Shown piece by piece: positions 41,795-50,087 of a stretch of 64,000 bases of DNA. Origin of the DNA: DATBSK01 sp964532485 (lineage in GTDB: Bacteria > Actinomycetota > Acidimicrobiia > IMCC26256 > PALSA-555); assembly GCA_964532485.1 (NCBI GenBank), contig CAZHKE010000004.1, positions 48,545 through 112,544 on the forward strand, read 5' to 3'. Numbering within the stretch: the first letter of the stretch is position 1; every line of letters begins with the position of its first letter. Under the pieces are notes generated by a model. It worked only from the letters and a program-made list of their open reading frames with translations. It made no database searches and was not told where the DNA came from. The position numbers were made by a program, and so were the translations under genes.

Positions 41795-42750
41795 AGCGCA
41801 TCCTCGTGACAGGGGCCGCCGGCGGCTTCGGCGCGGCGCTCGTCTCGCGGCTCGCGGAGCGAGGCGACGTGCGCGTGGTCGGCTTCGACGTGCGCGCTCC
41901 GAGCAGCGCGTACCCGAGCGGGACGGAGCTCGTACGAGGTGACATCCGTGACCTCGACGCTGTCGTGCACGCCATGCACGGCTGCGACGTCGTTGCCCAT
42001 CTCGCGTGGGTCGTCGGCTCGATGCACGACGAGCCCGTGCGACGTGGGATCGACCTGGGCGGCACGAAGAACGTCCTCGAGGCGATGTCGACGACCGGAT
42101 GTGGTCGGCTGGTGTTCGCGTCGTCGGTCACGGCGTACGGGTCTGTGCCCGACCATCCCGCGCCCTACACGGAGTCCGATCCGCTCCAGCCGGAGCAGCC
42201 GTCGAGGTACGCGTCGCACAAGGCGCGCGCCGAGGCGATGATCGCGGCTTCGGGCGTCGAGGCGGTGGTGCCGCGGGCCGCGGTCGTCGTCGGCCGAGCC
42301 GTCGACAACGCGGTGCGCACGGTCTTCGCTGCGCCGGCGATCGCGGCCGTGCGGGGCGACGACATGCGCGTGCAGGTCGTGCACCACGACGACGTCGGCC
42401 GGTTCTACGCCGAGGCGTGCGTCGGAAGGCGGACAGGCCCGGTCAACCTTGCTGCAGCCGACGTCGTCGGGATCGAGGAAGCGGCCGCGATCCTCGGAAA
42501 GCGGCTCGTGCGGCTACCGGTCAGCGCGGTCAAGGCGCTTGTGCGCGCGACATGGGTCATGCGGATCGGTGCGATGGACCCCGGCGAGTTCGACTCGATG
42601 CGCCATCTCCCGATCGTCGACGTGTCTCGGCTGCGTGAAGAGTGGGGCTTCGAGCCCGAGTACTCGACGGCTGCCGCGCTCGCCGACTTCCGCACCGCGC
42701 TCGACCGTGTGATCGGGCTCGGGCGCTGGACCGTGGCCCGCCGCGCCTGA
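41791..42750 (+). CDS. NAD-dependent epimerase/dehydratase (extended SDR)
   Basis: 319 aa. Extended-SDR Rossmann motif TGAAGGFG right at the start, GDIRDLDAVVHAMHGCDVV, catalytic Ser/Thr in VFASSVTAYG, and YASHK. The C-terminal substrate-binding region ends with a SRLREEWGFEPEYS stretch typical of the family. GTG 41791 is coupled to the SDR stop (GTGA). Such proteins act on sugar nucleotides, but also as 3-beta-hydroxysteroid dehydrogenases; with a hydroxysteroid-type SDR next door the second role is worth considering. Function remains inferred. Confidence 0.87.
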   Translation: MKRILVTGAAGGFGAALVSRLAERGDVRVVGFDVRAPSSAYPSGTELVRGDIRDLDAVVHAMHGCDVVAHLAWVVGSMHDEPVRRGIDLGGTKNVLEAMSTTGCGRLVFASSVTAYGSVPDHPAPYTESDPLQPEQPSRYASHKARAEAMIAASGVEAVVPRAAVVVGRAVDNAVRTVFAAPAIAAVRGDDMRVQVVHHDDVGRFYAEACVGRRTGPVNLAAADVVGIEEAAAILGKRLVRLPVSAVKALVRATWVMRIGAMDPGEFDSMRHLPIVDVSRLREEWGFEPEYSTAAALADFRTALDRVIGLGRWTVARRA

Positions 42751-42781
42751 CCGTCCGCTCTCGGGCGTGCACCCGTTCCGT

Positions 42782-42826
42782 CGTGCACGGTGCGCTCACG
42801 TGCAAGCCTTATCATCATCGTGCAAG
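42782..42826. promoter_or_regulatory. Upstream region with repeated CGTGCAAG
   Basis: CGTGCAAG occurs at 42799-42806 and 42819-42826 (20-bp offset), with a partial CGTGCA at 42782. The AT-rich TTATCATCAT lies between the two copies. The region precedes the amidohydrolase gene at 42852. The same octamer is part of the palindrome at 11307-11320. It may be an operator plus promoter, but an octamer of this composition is expected a few times by chance in 64 kb. Confidence 0.3.
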
Positions 42827-42851
42827 AAGCAGGAGCCCGACGGACAGGGGC

Positions 42852-43982
42852 ATGATGGCCAAGTTCACGCTGTTCAGCGTCGACGACCACGTGATCGAGG
42901 CGCCGCACACCTGGGTGTCGCGGCTGCCCGCCAAGCTGCGCGAGCGAGGACCGCGCCTCGTCTCGAACCCCGACGACGAGTACTGGATCTTCGACGGCGA
43001 ACGCGTCAAGCCGCAGGGAGTGGAGGCGAGCGCGGGCAAGAAGCCCGAAGAGTTCACGATGGGACACGTCCGTTACGACGACATGCGCCCCGGCTTCTAC
43101 GACGCGAAGGCCCGATTGGTCGACATGGACGAGGACGGCGTGCGCGCGCAGGTGCTCTTCCCGTCGGGCATCCCGCGCATCTGCGGGAAGCGCTTCTTCG
43201 ACGCGCCCGACAAGGAGCTCGGTCTGGCGTGCATCCGCGCGTGGAACGACTACATCCTCGAGGAGTGGTACGGCGCCGCGCCCGACCGCTACGTCCCACT
43301 CGCGATCGTGCCGATGTGGGACCCGCAGCTGTGCGCGGAGGAGATCCGACGCACGGCCGCGCTGGGCACGCGCGGCATCACCTTCAGCGAGGGCCCACAC
43401 CTGCTCGGATTCCCGTCGATCCACGACCCGCACTGGGACCCGGTCTGGGAGGCGGTCATCGAGACCGACCTCGCGGTGTGCCTCCACATCGGCTCGTCGG
43501 GTCAGTCCCTGGCTCCGCTGCCCGGCGGACCGACCGCGCCGAGCGTCGTGATGATCCCGTTGTACGCGTCGGTAGCGTGCAGCGAGCTGCTGTTCTCGCC
43601 GCTGTTCAACAGGTGGCCCGATCTGCGCTTCGTCATGAGCGAAGGCGGCATCGGTTGGGTCCCCTACACGCTCGAGCGATCCGAGTACACCTGGCACCGC
43701 CACCGCTTCTGGACCGGTGACGTCGGGGTCGCTCAGCCCCTCGACGTCTTCAAGCGCAACATCTGGGTGTGCTTCATCGCGGACCACGTCGGCATGCGCG
43801 ACCGGGACCTGATCGGTACCGACAAGATCATGTGGGAGGGCGACTACCCCCACACGGACTCGACGTGGCCGAACTCACAGTCGAGCGTGGCCGACCACGT
43901 CAAGGGTTGCACCGACCAAGAGGTCGCGCAGGTCACGCATGCCAACGCCGAGCAGGTGTTCCGCTTCCCGATCAGCCCCTGA
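42852..43982 (+). CDS. Amidohydrolase family 2 protein (ACMSD-like TIM barrel), copy 2
   Basis: 376 aa, paralogue of 28880-30001. Metal motif SVDDHVIE at the N terminus, VCLHIGSSGQ, MSEGGIGWVPYTLER and IMWEGDYPHTDSTWP. In the first copy the penultimate motif reads WECDYPHSD, otherwise nearly the same. It may act as a metal-dependent decarboxylase or C-C hydrolase; the family name does not fix the reaction. Two ATGs (42852 and 42855) follow a GGGG site. It is monocistronic or the last gene after the epimerase, and converges on an ACAD gene 39 bp away. Confidence 0.88.
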   Translation: MMAKFTLFSVDDHVIEAPHTWVSRLPAKLRERGPRLVSNPDDEYWIFDGERVKPQGVEASAGKKPEEFTMGHVRYDDMRPGFYDAKARLVDMDEDGVRAQVLFPSGIPRICGKRFFDAPDKELGLACIRAWNDYILEEWYGAAPDRYVPLAIVPMWDPQLCAEEIRRTAALGTRGITFSEGPHLLGFPSIHDPHWDPVWEAVIETDLAVCLHIGSSGQSLAPLPGGPTAPSVVMIPLYASVACSELLFSPLFNRWPDLRFVMSEGGIGWVPYTLERSEYTWHRHRFWTGDVGVAQPLDVFKRNIWVCFIADHVGMRDRDLIGTDKIMWEGDYPHTDSTWPNSQSSVADHVKGCTDQEVAQVTHANAEQVFRFPISP

Positions 43983-44021
43983 ACGGTCGTCCACTCGCAG
44001 ACTGGGTGACGGGTCCACGGG

Positions 44022-45236
44022 TCACTCGTCGTCGGCCCAGGGATCGCGGGGGAGGCCGAGCACACGCTCGGCGAGGATGTTGCGCTGGATCTCGCTGGTC
44101 CCGCCGCCGATCGTCGAGGCGCGGGTGCGCAGGTAGCCGAGGACCCACTTCCCGCCGTCGGGCGCGTCTCCCGCGCCCTTGTCGAGCACGCCTGCCGGGC
44201 CCGCCACGTCGAGCGCCAGCTCGTAGAGCGACTTCTCCGACTCCTGGCCGAAGAGCTTCATCACCGCGCCTTCGGGACCGGGCTGATCGCCCGCGAGCAC
44301 GCGCCCGAGGTTCCGCATGCCGTTGATTCGCGCCAGCTGCGTGGCGATCCAGGCTCGAGCGATCCGTCGACGCAGCTGCGGGTCCGAGGCACGCGGTCGA
44401 CCGGCGTCGTCGGTCGACCGCTTCGCCAGCGACACCACATCGTCGAGCGTCTGCGACATCCGCAGCTGTGACGCCATGAACAACGTGGAGCGCTCGTGCG
44501 ACAGCGTCGTGCGCGCCACCGACCAACCCTCGTGCAGCGGGCCGACCACGTTCTCGAGCGGCACGCGGACGTCGCTGAGGAACACCTCGTTGAACCCGGC
44601 GTCGCCGCCGATCTGGCGAATCGGGCGCACGTCGAGGCCCGCTGCGTCCATCGGCACGAGGACGAACGAGATCCCGTGACGCTTCGGCGCGTCGGGGTCG
44701 GTGCGAACGAGCGCAAACATCCAGTCAGCGATCTCCGCGCCCGACGTCCAGATCTTCTGGCCGTTGACCACGAGCTCGTCGCCGTCGATCACCCCGCGCG
44801 TCTTGAGGCTCGCCAGGTCGGACCCGGCGTCGGGCTCGGAGAATCCCTCGCACCAGATGTGCTCGCCCGAGCGCATGGGGGCGAGGAAGCGTGTCCTCTG
44901 CTCGGGCGTGCCGTGGACCATGATCGTCGGCCCGCACAGCGACAGCCCGATGTGGCCGATGAGCGCAGGGACCTTCCGGAGCGCGAGCTCGGTGTGGTAC
45001 ACGACCTGCTCCATCAGGGTCGCGTCACGGCCCCCGAACTCGGGTGGCCAGTGGATCGCGACCCAACCGCCCGCGTCCATCCTCGCCTGCCAGTCCCGGA
45101 ACCACTGGAGCCGCTCAGCCGGGTCGCGCGGGTAGCGGAACGCGCGCGTCCCCCACCCCTCGGGCAGGTGCGCGTCGAGCCATCCCCGGAGCTCGCGGCG
45201 GAATGCCTCCTCGTCGCGGGTCAGCCCCAGCTCCAC
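44022..45236 (-). CDS. Acyl-CoA dehydrogenase, large-type
   Basis: 404-aa ACAD. Middle-domain WCEGFSEPDAGSDLASLKTR, VVNGQKIWTSGAEIADW, and the C-terminal TIGGGTSEIQRNILAERVLGLP are all typical, with Gly in place of the YEGT Glu. It is close to the large subunit at 26329-27549. A small-type partner is not adjacent; the divergent ACAD at 45312 could serve. GTG 45236 is chosen because the product then begins MELGLTRDEEAFRRELRGWL, as in the family. CACACT seven bases upstream may be the -10 of a leaderless transcript. Confidence 0.9.
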   Translation of the reverse strand: MELGLTRDEEAFRRELRGWLDAHLPEGWGTRAFRYPRDPAERLQWFRDWQARMDAGGWVAIHWPPEFGGRDATLMEQVVYHTELALRKVPALIGHIGLSLCGPTIMVHGTPEQRTRFLAPMRSGEHIWCEGFSEPDAGSDLASLKTRGVIDGDELVVNGQKIWTSGAEIADWMFALVRTDPDAPKRHGISFVLVPMDAAGLDVRPIRQIGGDAGFNEVFLSDVRVPLENVVGPLHEGWSVARTTLSHERSTLFMASQLRMSQTLDDVVSLAKRSTDDAGRPRASDPQLRRRIARAWIATQLARINGMRNLGRVLAGDQPGPEGAVMKLFGQESEKSLYELALDVAGPAGVLDKGAGDAPDGGKWVLGYLRTRASTIGGGTSEIQRNILAERVLGLPRDPWADDE

Positions 45237-45311
45237 GAGCGGCAGTGTGACACAATCCGCTAACCAATTGATCTGAATGGTGACGAGGCGGCGAGGGGAA
45301 GGCCCGCAGCG

Positions 45312-46463
45312 GTGGACTTCGACCTGACACCCGAGCAGCAGCAGCTGCGCGACGCGGCGCTCGACTTCGTCCGGCGCGAGTGCCCTCCCGAGCTGGTCCG
45401 ACAGCACGCCCGGAACGGCACCTACGACCCCGACCTCTGGAAGAAGTTCGCGGCGACGGGCTGGCTCGGCATCGGGATCCCCGAGGAGTACGGGGGGTCG
45501 GGCGGCGACGTGCTCGACATGGCGATCGTGCTCGAGGCCACGGCGCCCGCGGTCGAGGCGATCGGGCCGGCGTTCGCGACGATGTGCTTCGGTGGCCAGG
45601 CCCTGTTGCGGATGGGCACGGAGGACCAGAAGGCGACGTTCCTGCCGCGCCTCGTCGACGGCGACGCGCGCTTCGCGCTGTCCATCACCGAGCCCGGAGG
45701 CGGCACCGACGTGCTCGGCGCGATGCAGACGACGGCCGCGAAGGTCGACGGTGGGTGGCGGATCAACGGCTCGAAGATGTTCACCTCGGCGTCGACGGAC
45801 GCGGACCATCTCGTCGTCGTCGCGCGCACATCACCGCCAGGTGCGAAGCAGGCGCACGGGGTCAGCGTGTTCCTCGCCGACCGCGCCGCGCCAGGCGTGA
45901 CGCTGACCCGCATCCCGGTGATGAACGACGAGGACACGAACGCGGCCTTCTACGACGACGTGTTCGTCGCCGATGATCGGGTGCTGGGCGACGTCGACCG
46001 GGGGTTCTACGGACTGCTCGGCATGCTGAACAACGAGCGGCTCGGGATCGGGGCGATGTGCGTCGGGTGGGCGCAGGCCGGGCTCGACGAGGTGCGTGCG
46101 CACGCACTGAGCCGGGAGGCGTTCGGCGGCGTGATCGGCCGCTTTCAAGCCGTGCAGCACCACATCGCGCGCATGCACCTGCTCACCGAGCAGGCACGGC
46201 TCGTGGTCTACAAGGCGGCATGGCTCCAGGCGAACGACCGACCGTGCGGGCTCGAGGCCACCACCGCGAAGGCCGTCGCGGCCGAGAACGCGTTCGAGGC
46301 GCTCGACCGCGGGATGCAGGTGCTGGGCGGGCACGGGTACACGCTCGACGCCGACCTCAACCGGTACTGGCGCCGCGTGCGCCTCTTCCGGCTGGCACCG
46401 GTCTCGAACGAGATGGCGCTGAACCACATCGCCGAGTGGCTCGGGATGCCGCGCAGCTTCTGA
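45312..46463 (+). CDS. Acyl-CoA dehydrogenase
   Basis: 383-aa ACAD heading a rightward run of catabolic genes. N-domain start MDFDLTPEQQQLRDAALDFV, middle-domain ALSITEPGGGTDVLG and WRINGSKMFTSASTDADHLV, and C-domain FQAVQHHIARMHLLTEQARL then GGHGYTLDADLNRYWRRVRLFR. At the catalytic Glu position it reads LAPVSNEMAL, with Ala instead of Glu, marking a distinct ACAD branch. GTG 45312 has GAGGGGAAGG upstream. It is divergent from the ACAD at 45236, with a 75-bp promoter, and is followed by an aldehyde dehydrogenase. Confidence 0.9.
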   Translation: MDFDLTPEQQQLRDAALDFVRRECPPELVRQHARNGTYDPDLWKKFAATGWLGIGIPEEYGGSGGDVLDMAIVLEATAPAVEAIGPAFATMCFGGQALLRMGTEDQKATFLPRLVDGDARFALSITEPGGGTDVLGAMQTTAAKVDGGWRINGSKMFTSASTDADHLVVVARTSPPGAKQAHGVSVFLADRAAPGVTLTRIPVMNDEDTNAAFYDDVFVADDRVLGDVDRGFYGLLGMLNNERLGIGAMCVGWAQAGLDEVRAHALSREAFGGVIGRFQAVQHHIARMHLLTEQARLVVYKAAWLQANDRPCGLEATTAKAVAAENAFEALDRGMQVLGGHGYTLDADLNRYWRRVRLFRLAPVSNEMALNHIAEWLGMPRSF

Positions 46464-46493
46464 CGCAGGATGTCGACGAGGGGAGGGGCGGCC

Positions 46494-47936
46494 GTGTCGG
46501 AACAGCTGGTGATCGACGGCGAGCTGCGCGACGCGGTCGGCGGCAACGAGCTGGCGGTCGACGACCCGTCGACGGGTGAGGTCTGCCGGAGCGTGCCACG
46601 GGGGGAAGCAGCCGACGCGGACGCCGCGATCGCCGCCGCGCGGCGCGCCTTCGACGACGGGCCGTGGCCGCACATGACACCGGCCGAGCGTGCCGAGGTG
46701 ATGCGCGCGCTCGGTCGTCTGGTCGAGGAGCACGCCGCCGACCTCGAGCAGCTCCTGGTCGAGGAGCTCGGCGTCCCGTGCTCGCTCGCCCGCGCGATCC
46801 ACGTCGACCGACCAGCCGCGAACTACTGGGATCTCGTCGAGCGGGGTAGCCGCGCGCTCGACACGCCACTGCCGCCGATCGAGGGCCCGGTGCCGACCAC
46901 GCAGGTCGTCGTGCGTGAGCCGCGGGGGGTGGTCTCGGCGATCGTCCCGTGGAACTTCCCGCACTTCTTGAACCTCTGGAAGACGGCGCCCGCGCTCGTG
47001 ACCGGCAACACGATGGTCCTGAAGCCTGCGCTCGAGACGCCGTCGCCCGCGCTGCTGCTCGGGCGGCTCGCGCTCGAGGCCGGTGTGCCGCCCGGCGTTC
47101 TCAACGTCGTGACAGGGGGCCCCGACGTCGGCGAGCCCATGGTGAGCGATCCCCGCGTCGACATGGTCACGTTCACTGGCTCCACCGGCGTCGGGCGACA
47201 CATCGCCTCGGTGGCAGGCGCGGGGATGAAGCGGCTCCTGCTGGAGCTCGGTGGCAAGTCGGCGATGCTCGTGCTCCCCGACGCCGATCCGGGTGGCGTC
47301 GTCGAGGCGGTGATGCGCTTCGTGCTGAACTCCGGGCAGGGGTGCGCGCTCATGACCCGCTTGCTGCTGCCCGAGGCGCTGCACGACGCCGTGGTCGATC
47401 AGCTCGTGCAGGTCGTCGGGGGCGTCAAGGTCGGCAATGCGCACGATCCGTCGACCCAGATGGGCCCGCTGGTGAGCAGCGCGCACCGTGAACGCGTCGA
47501 GGGGTACATCGCCGCCGGCATCGATGCCGGCGCGAACGTCGCCGTCGGCGGTGGCCGCCCGACGCTCGACGACGACGGGTACTACGTCGAGCCCACGGTG
47601 TTCACCCAGGTCGACAACGCGATGAAGATCGCCCGCGAGGAGATCTTCGGGCCAGTGCTGTGCGTGATCCGCTACTCCGGAGAGGTCGACGAGGGCGTGG
47701 CACTCGCGAACGACTCCGACCTCGGGCTCGCCGGCGCGGTCTGGGCTGGCGACGTCGCGGCGGGCATCGCCGCAGCGCGGCGCATCCGGGCCGGCAAGGT
47801 GACCGTCAACGCGTACACGTCGACGATCGACGGTCCCTTCGGTGGCTACAAGCTGTCGGGTGTGGGTCGGGAGCTCGGTCAGCTCGGCCTCGAGGAGTAC
47901 ACCGAGGTCAAGCACCTCGTCTGGGGCTCGCGGTGA
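46494..47936 (+). CDS. Aldehyde dehydrogenase (NAD(P)-dependent)
   Basis: 480 aa. Standard ALDH motifs: IVPWNFPHFLNLWKTAPAL, GNTMVLKPALETP, FTGSTGVGRHIAS, LELGGKSAML (general-base Glu), catalytic Cys in NSGQGCALMTR, and EEIFGPVLCV. GTG 46494 is preferred because GGGGAGGGG lies six to fourteen bases upstream; ATG 46470 would precede that site. It oxidises an aldehyde to an acid, perhaps the product of P450 and SDR steps on a side chain. It lies 30 bp after the ACAD and 30 bp before an SDR in one operon. Confidence 0.95.
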   Translation: MSEQLVIDGELRDAVGGNELAVDDPSTGEVCRSVPRGEAADADAAIAAARRAFDDGPWPHMTPAERAEVMRALGRLVEEHAADLEQLLVEELGVPCSLARAIHVDRPAANYWDLVERGSRALDTPLPPIEGPVPTTQVVVREPRGVVSAIVPWNFPHFLNLWKTAPALVTGNTMVLKPALETPSPALLLGRLALEAGVPPGVLNVVTGGPDVGEPMVSDPRVDMVTFTGSTGVGRHIASVAGAGMKRLLLELGGKSAMLVLPDADPGGVVEAVMRFVLNSGQGCALMTRLLLPEALHDAVVDQLVQVVGGVKVGNAHDPSTQMGPLVSSAHRERVEGYIAAGIDAGANVAVGGGRPTLDDDGYYVEPTVFTQVDNAMKIAREEIFGPVLCVIRYSGEVDEGVALANDSDLGLAGAVWAGDVAAGIAAARRIRAGKVTVNAYTSTIDGPFGGYKLSGVGRELGQLGLEEYTEVKHLVWGSR

Positions 47937-47966
47937 GGGAACCGAGACGGTGAGCGAGCCGAGAAG

Positions 47967-48725
47967 ATGAGCGAGCGACTCTTCGGAAAGGTCGTCATCG
48001 TGACCGGCGCCGGCCAGGGGATCGGCGAGGTGTACGCGCACGCGCTCGCCCGTGAAGGCGCGTCCGTCGTCGCGACCGACATCAACGAGCAGGCCGTGCG
48101 CGCAGTCGCCGACGCCATCACGGGAGGCGGTGAGCACGCGATCGCCGTGACGGTCGACGTGGCCGACGAGGAGTCGACGCTGGCGATGGCCGAGCGCGTC
48201 GTCGCCGAGCTCGGACGCATCGACGCGCTCGTCAACAACGCCGCGCTCTACTCCGGCCTCCAGCCCGGCGACCCGTTCGCGATCACCGTCGAAGAGTGGG
48301 ACCGCGTCATGGCGGTGAACCTGCGCGGCCCGTGGCTGTGCACGAAGGCAGTCGTCCCGACGATGCGTGCCCAGGGAGCGGGGCGAATCGTCAACCAGGC
48401 GTCGGTCGCGGCCTGGGGTGGCGCCTCGCTGCTGCACTATGCCGTGTCGAAGGCCGGGCTCATCGGCTTCACGCGCTCGATGGCGAAGCTGCTCGGAGCC
48501 GACGGCATCACCGTCAACACGCTCGCCCCCGGGCAGATGGCGACCGATTGGACGCTGACGATCCTCTCGCAGGAGCGGCGCGCCCAGATGGCCGCGGCGC
48601 AGGCCGTGCACCGCGCCGGCGAGCCCGACGATCTGCTGGGTGCGCTCGTGTACCTGTGCAGCGACGAGTCCTCGTTCATGACCGGCCAGACGCTGCTGGT
48701 CGACGGCGGACTGGTCATGCCATGA
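47967..48725 (+). CDS. Short-chain dehydrogenase/reductase (SDR)
   Basis: 252-aa classical SDR. Cofactor loop TGAGQGIG, VVATDINEQ with Asp for NAD, ALVNNAALYSG, Ser in IVNQASVAAWG, and a catalytic Tyr-Lys in HYAVSKAG. It ends with FMTGQTLLVDGGLVMP. It starts at ATG 47967 after the aldehyde dehydrogenase, in the same operon, so it may supply the alcohol-to-carbonyl step before or after ALDH. Substrate unknown. Confidence 0.92.
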   Translation: MSERLFGKVVIVTGAGQGIGEVYAHALAREGASVVATDINEQAVRAVADAITGGGEHAIAVTVDVADEESTLAMAERVVAELGRIDALVNNAALYSGLQPGDPFAITVEEWDRVMAVNLRGPWLCTKAVVPTMRAQGAGRIVNQASVAAWGGASLLHYAVSKAGLIGFTRSMAKLLGADGITVNTLAPGQMATDWTLTILSQERRAQMAAAQAVHRAGEPDDLLGALVYLCSDESSFMTGQTLLVDGGLVMP

Positions 48726-48750
48726 GAGCGAGCGAGATGCAGGGAGAGAC

Positions 48751-50085
48751 ATGGAAGTGAGCCGGCCGTTCGTGGATCCGACNNNNNNNNNNNNNNNNNN
48801 NNNNNNNNNNNNNNNNNNNNNNNNNNNNNNNNNNNNNNNNNNNNNNNNNNNNNNNNNNNNNNNNNNNNNNNNNNNNNNNNNNCCGGTGACGACCAAGCAG
48901 GACCTGATGGGCGACCCACAGGCGTTTCGCCTGCGATTCGAGCAGCCCGGCCTGTACGACCTGACGTACGCGACGGTCTACACGACCGGGACGACGTTCG
49001 GCCTGCCCACGCCGTACGAGTACACGACGCACGACTTCTTCGGCGTGCTGCTCGCGGGGCGGCGACAGGGCAAGACCACCTGTCAGGTGCCGGGCGACGT
49101 CTTCTTCAGCGCGTTCCCACTCAGCCCGCTGCCGCACGTGTCGGGCTTCGCCGGCTTGATCTCCAACGCTAACGGTGTCGCGTTCGCGCACGGGTTCGGT
49201 GGGACGCCCTATCCCGAGTTCCCCGTGCACAACACGTCGGCAACCGTCCTCGAGCTCCTCGAGACGATCAAGCCGACCGCGATCGGCGGCATCGGCAGCT
49301 TCCTGCGTCGGCTGTTCGCCGACGCCGCTCGCGAAGGTCGTGATCTCTCGTCGCTGCAGATCATCAATGCGAGTGGCGAGGTGCTGACGGCGAGGATGCG
49401 CGAGCACATGCACGACAACCTGGCCGCGTGCGGTGCCGGTCAGGTGTTCATCACCGGCGCGTACGGGTTCACCGAGGGTGGGCTGCCGTGGGTGCCCTGC
49501 CACGAGGGAGGGCCGCTCCACGCGGCCGCACCCGACCAGGTCTTCCTCGAGATCGTGGACGCCGACACCCACGAGCGCCTTCCCGACGGCGAGCCCGGAC
49601 TGGTCGCGCTCACGCACCTCAACCGGCGAGGGATGCCCCTCGTGCGCTATCTGCTGGGCGATCTGTCGGTGATCAGCCATGAGCCGTGCGACCGGTGCGG
49701 CCGCCGCGGAGAGTCGCTCCTGATCTCGGCCGGGAGCGCGCACATCACACGGACCAAGGAGCTGCTGAAGATCAAGGGCACGCTCGTGAACCCGCAGATC
49801 GTCCACGACATCGTCATGAACACGAACGGCGTGATCGAGTACCAGATGATCGTCACGAACGCGGTCGAGGGCGACCCGGTGTCGCCTGATCGCCTGGTGC
49901 TGCGTGTGGGGCTCGCGGAAGGGCTCGACGCGTCGGGATGGGACCACGAGCCGCTCCGTCGTTCGGTCCACAGCGCCACCGAGGTCACGCCCGACATCGA
50001 GCTCGTCGGCGACCTCTCGGAGATCTACGACCCCAGCCGGGAGATGAAGGCGACGCGCATCATCGACCGCCGCGTCGTCGAGTAG
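48751..50085 (+). CDS. PaaK-like phenylacetate-CoA ligase family protein, interrupted by an assembly gap
   Basis: The start is firm (GGGAGAG before ATG 48751, MEVSRPFVDP), but 100 N at 48783-48882 remove the next part, so the predicted length is unreliable; about 60-70 residues are likely missing by comparison with the family. After the gap PVTTKQDLMGD and TVYTTGTTFGLPTPYEYT (a degenerate ATP loop), ITGAYGFTEGGLPWVPC, GEPGLVALTHLNRRGMPLVRY, then RTKELLKIKGTLVNPQ mark the PaaK branch of adenylate-forming ligases. CDRCGRRG resembles the metal turn of 17115-18356. It probably activates an acid to its CoA ester. It lies between SDR and thiolase-fold genes in the operon. Confidence 0.82.
   Translation: MEVSRPFVDPXXXXXXXXXXXXXXXXXXXXXXXXXXXXXXXXXXPVTTKQDLMGDPQAFRLRFEQPGLYDLTYATVYTTGTTFGLPTPYEYTTHDFFGVLLAGRRQGKTTCQVPGDVFFSAFPLSPLPHVSGFAGLISNANGVAFAHGFGGTPYPEFPVHNTSATVLELLETIKPTAIGGIGSFLRRLFADAAREGRDLSSLQIINASGEVLTARMREHMHDNLAACGAGQVFITGAYGFTEGGLPWVPCHEGGPLHAAAPDQVFLEIVDADTHERLPDGEPGLVALTHLNRRGMPLVRYLLGDLSVISHEPCDRCGRRGESLLISAGSAHITRTKELLKIKGTLVNPQIVHDIVMNTNGVIEYQMIVTNAVEGDPVSPDRLVLRVGLAEGLDASGWDHEPLRRSVHSATEVTPDIELVGDLSEIYDPSREMKATRIIDRRVVE
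48783..48882. other. Assembly gap of exactly 100 N
   Basis: A second 100-N placeholder, inside the N-terminal domain of the PaaK-like gene. That both gaps in the window have the same round length indicates scaffolding rather than measured distance. Confidence 0.98.
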
Positions 50086-50087
50086 AG

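Noticed and set aside
45831..48896. Minus-strand open frame of over 1000 codons opposite ACAD, ALDH and SDR genes
   Set aside because: It is an antisense shadow produced by high GC; composition is Arg/His/Asp-rich, no domain is visible, and the N gap extends it artificially. The plus-strand genes carry clear motifs.
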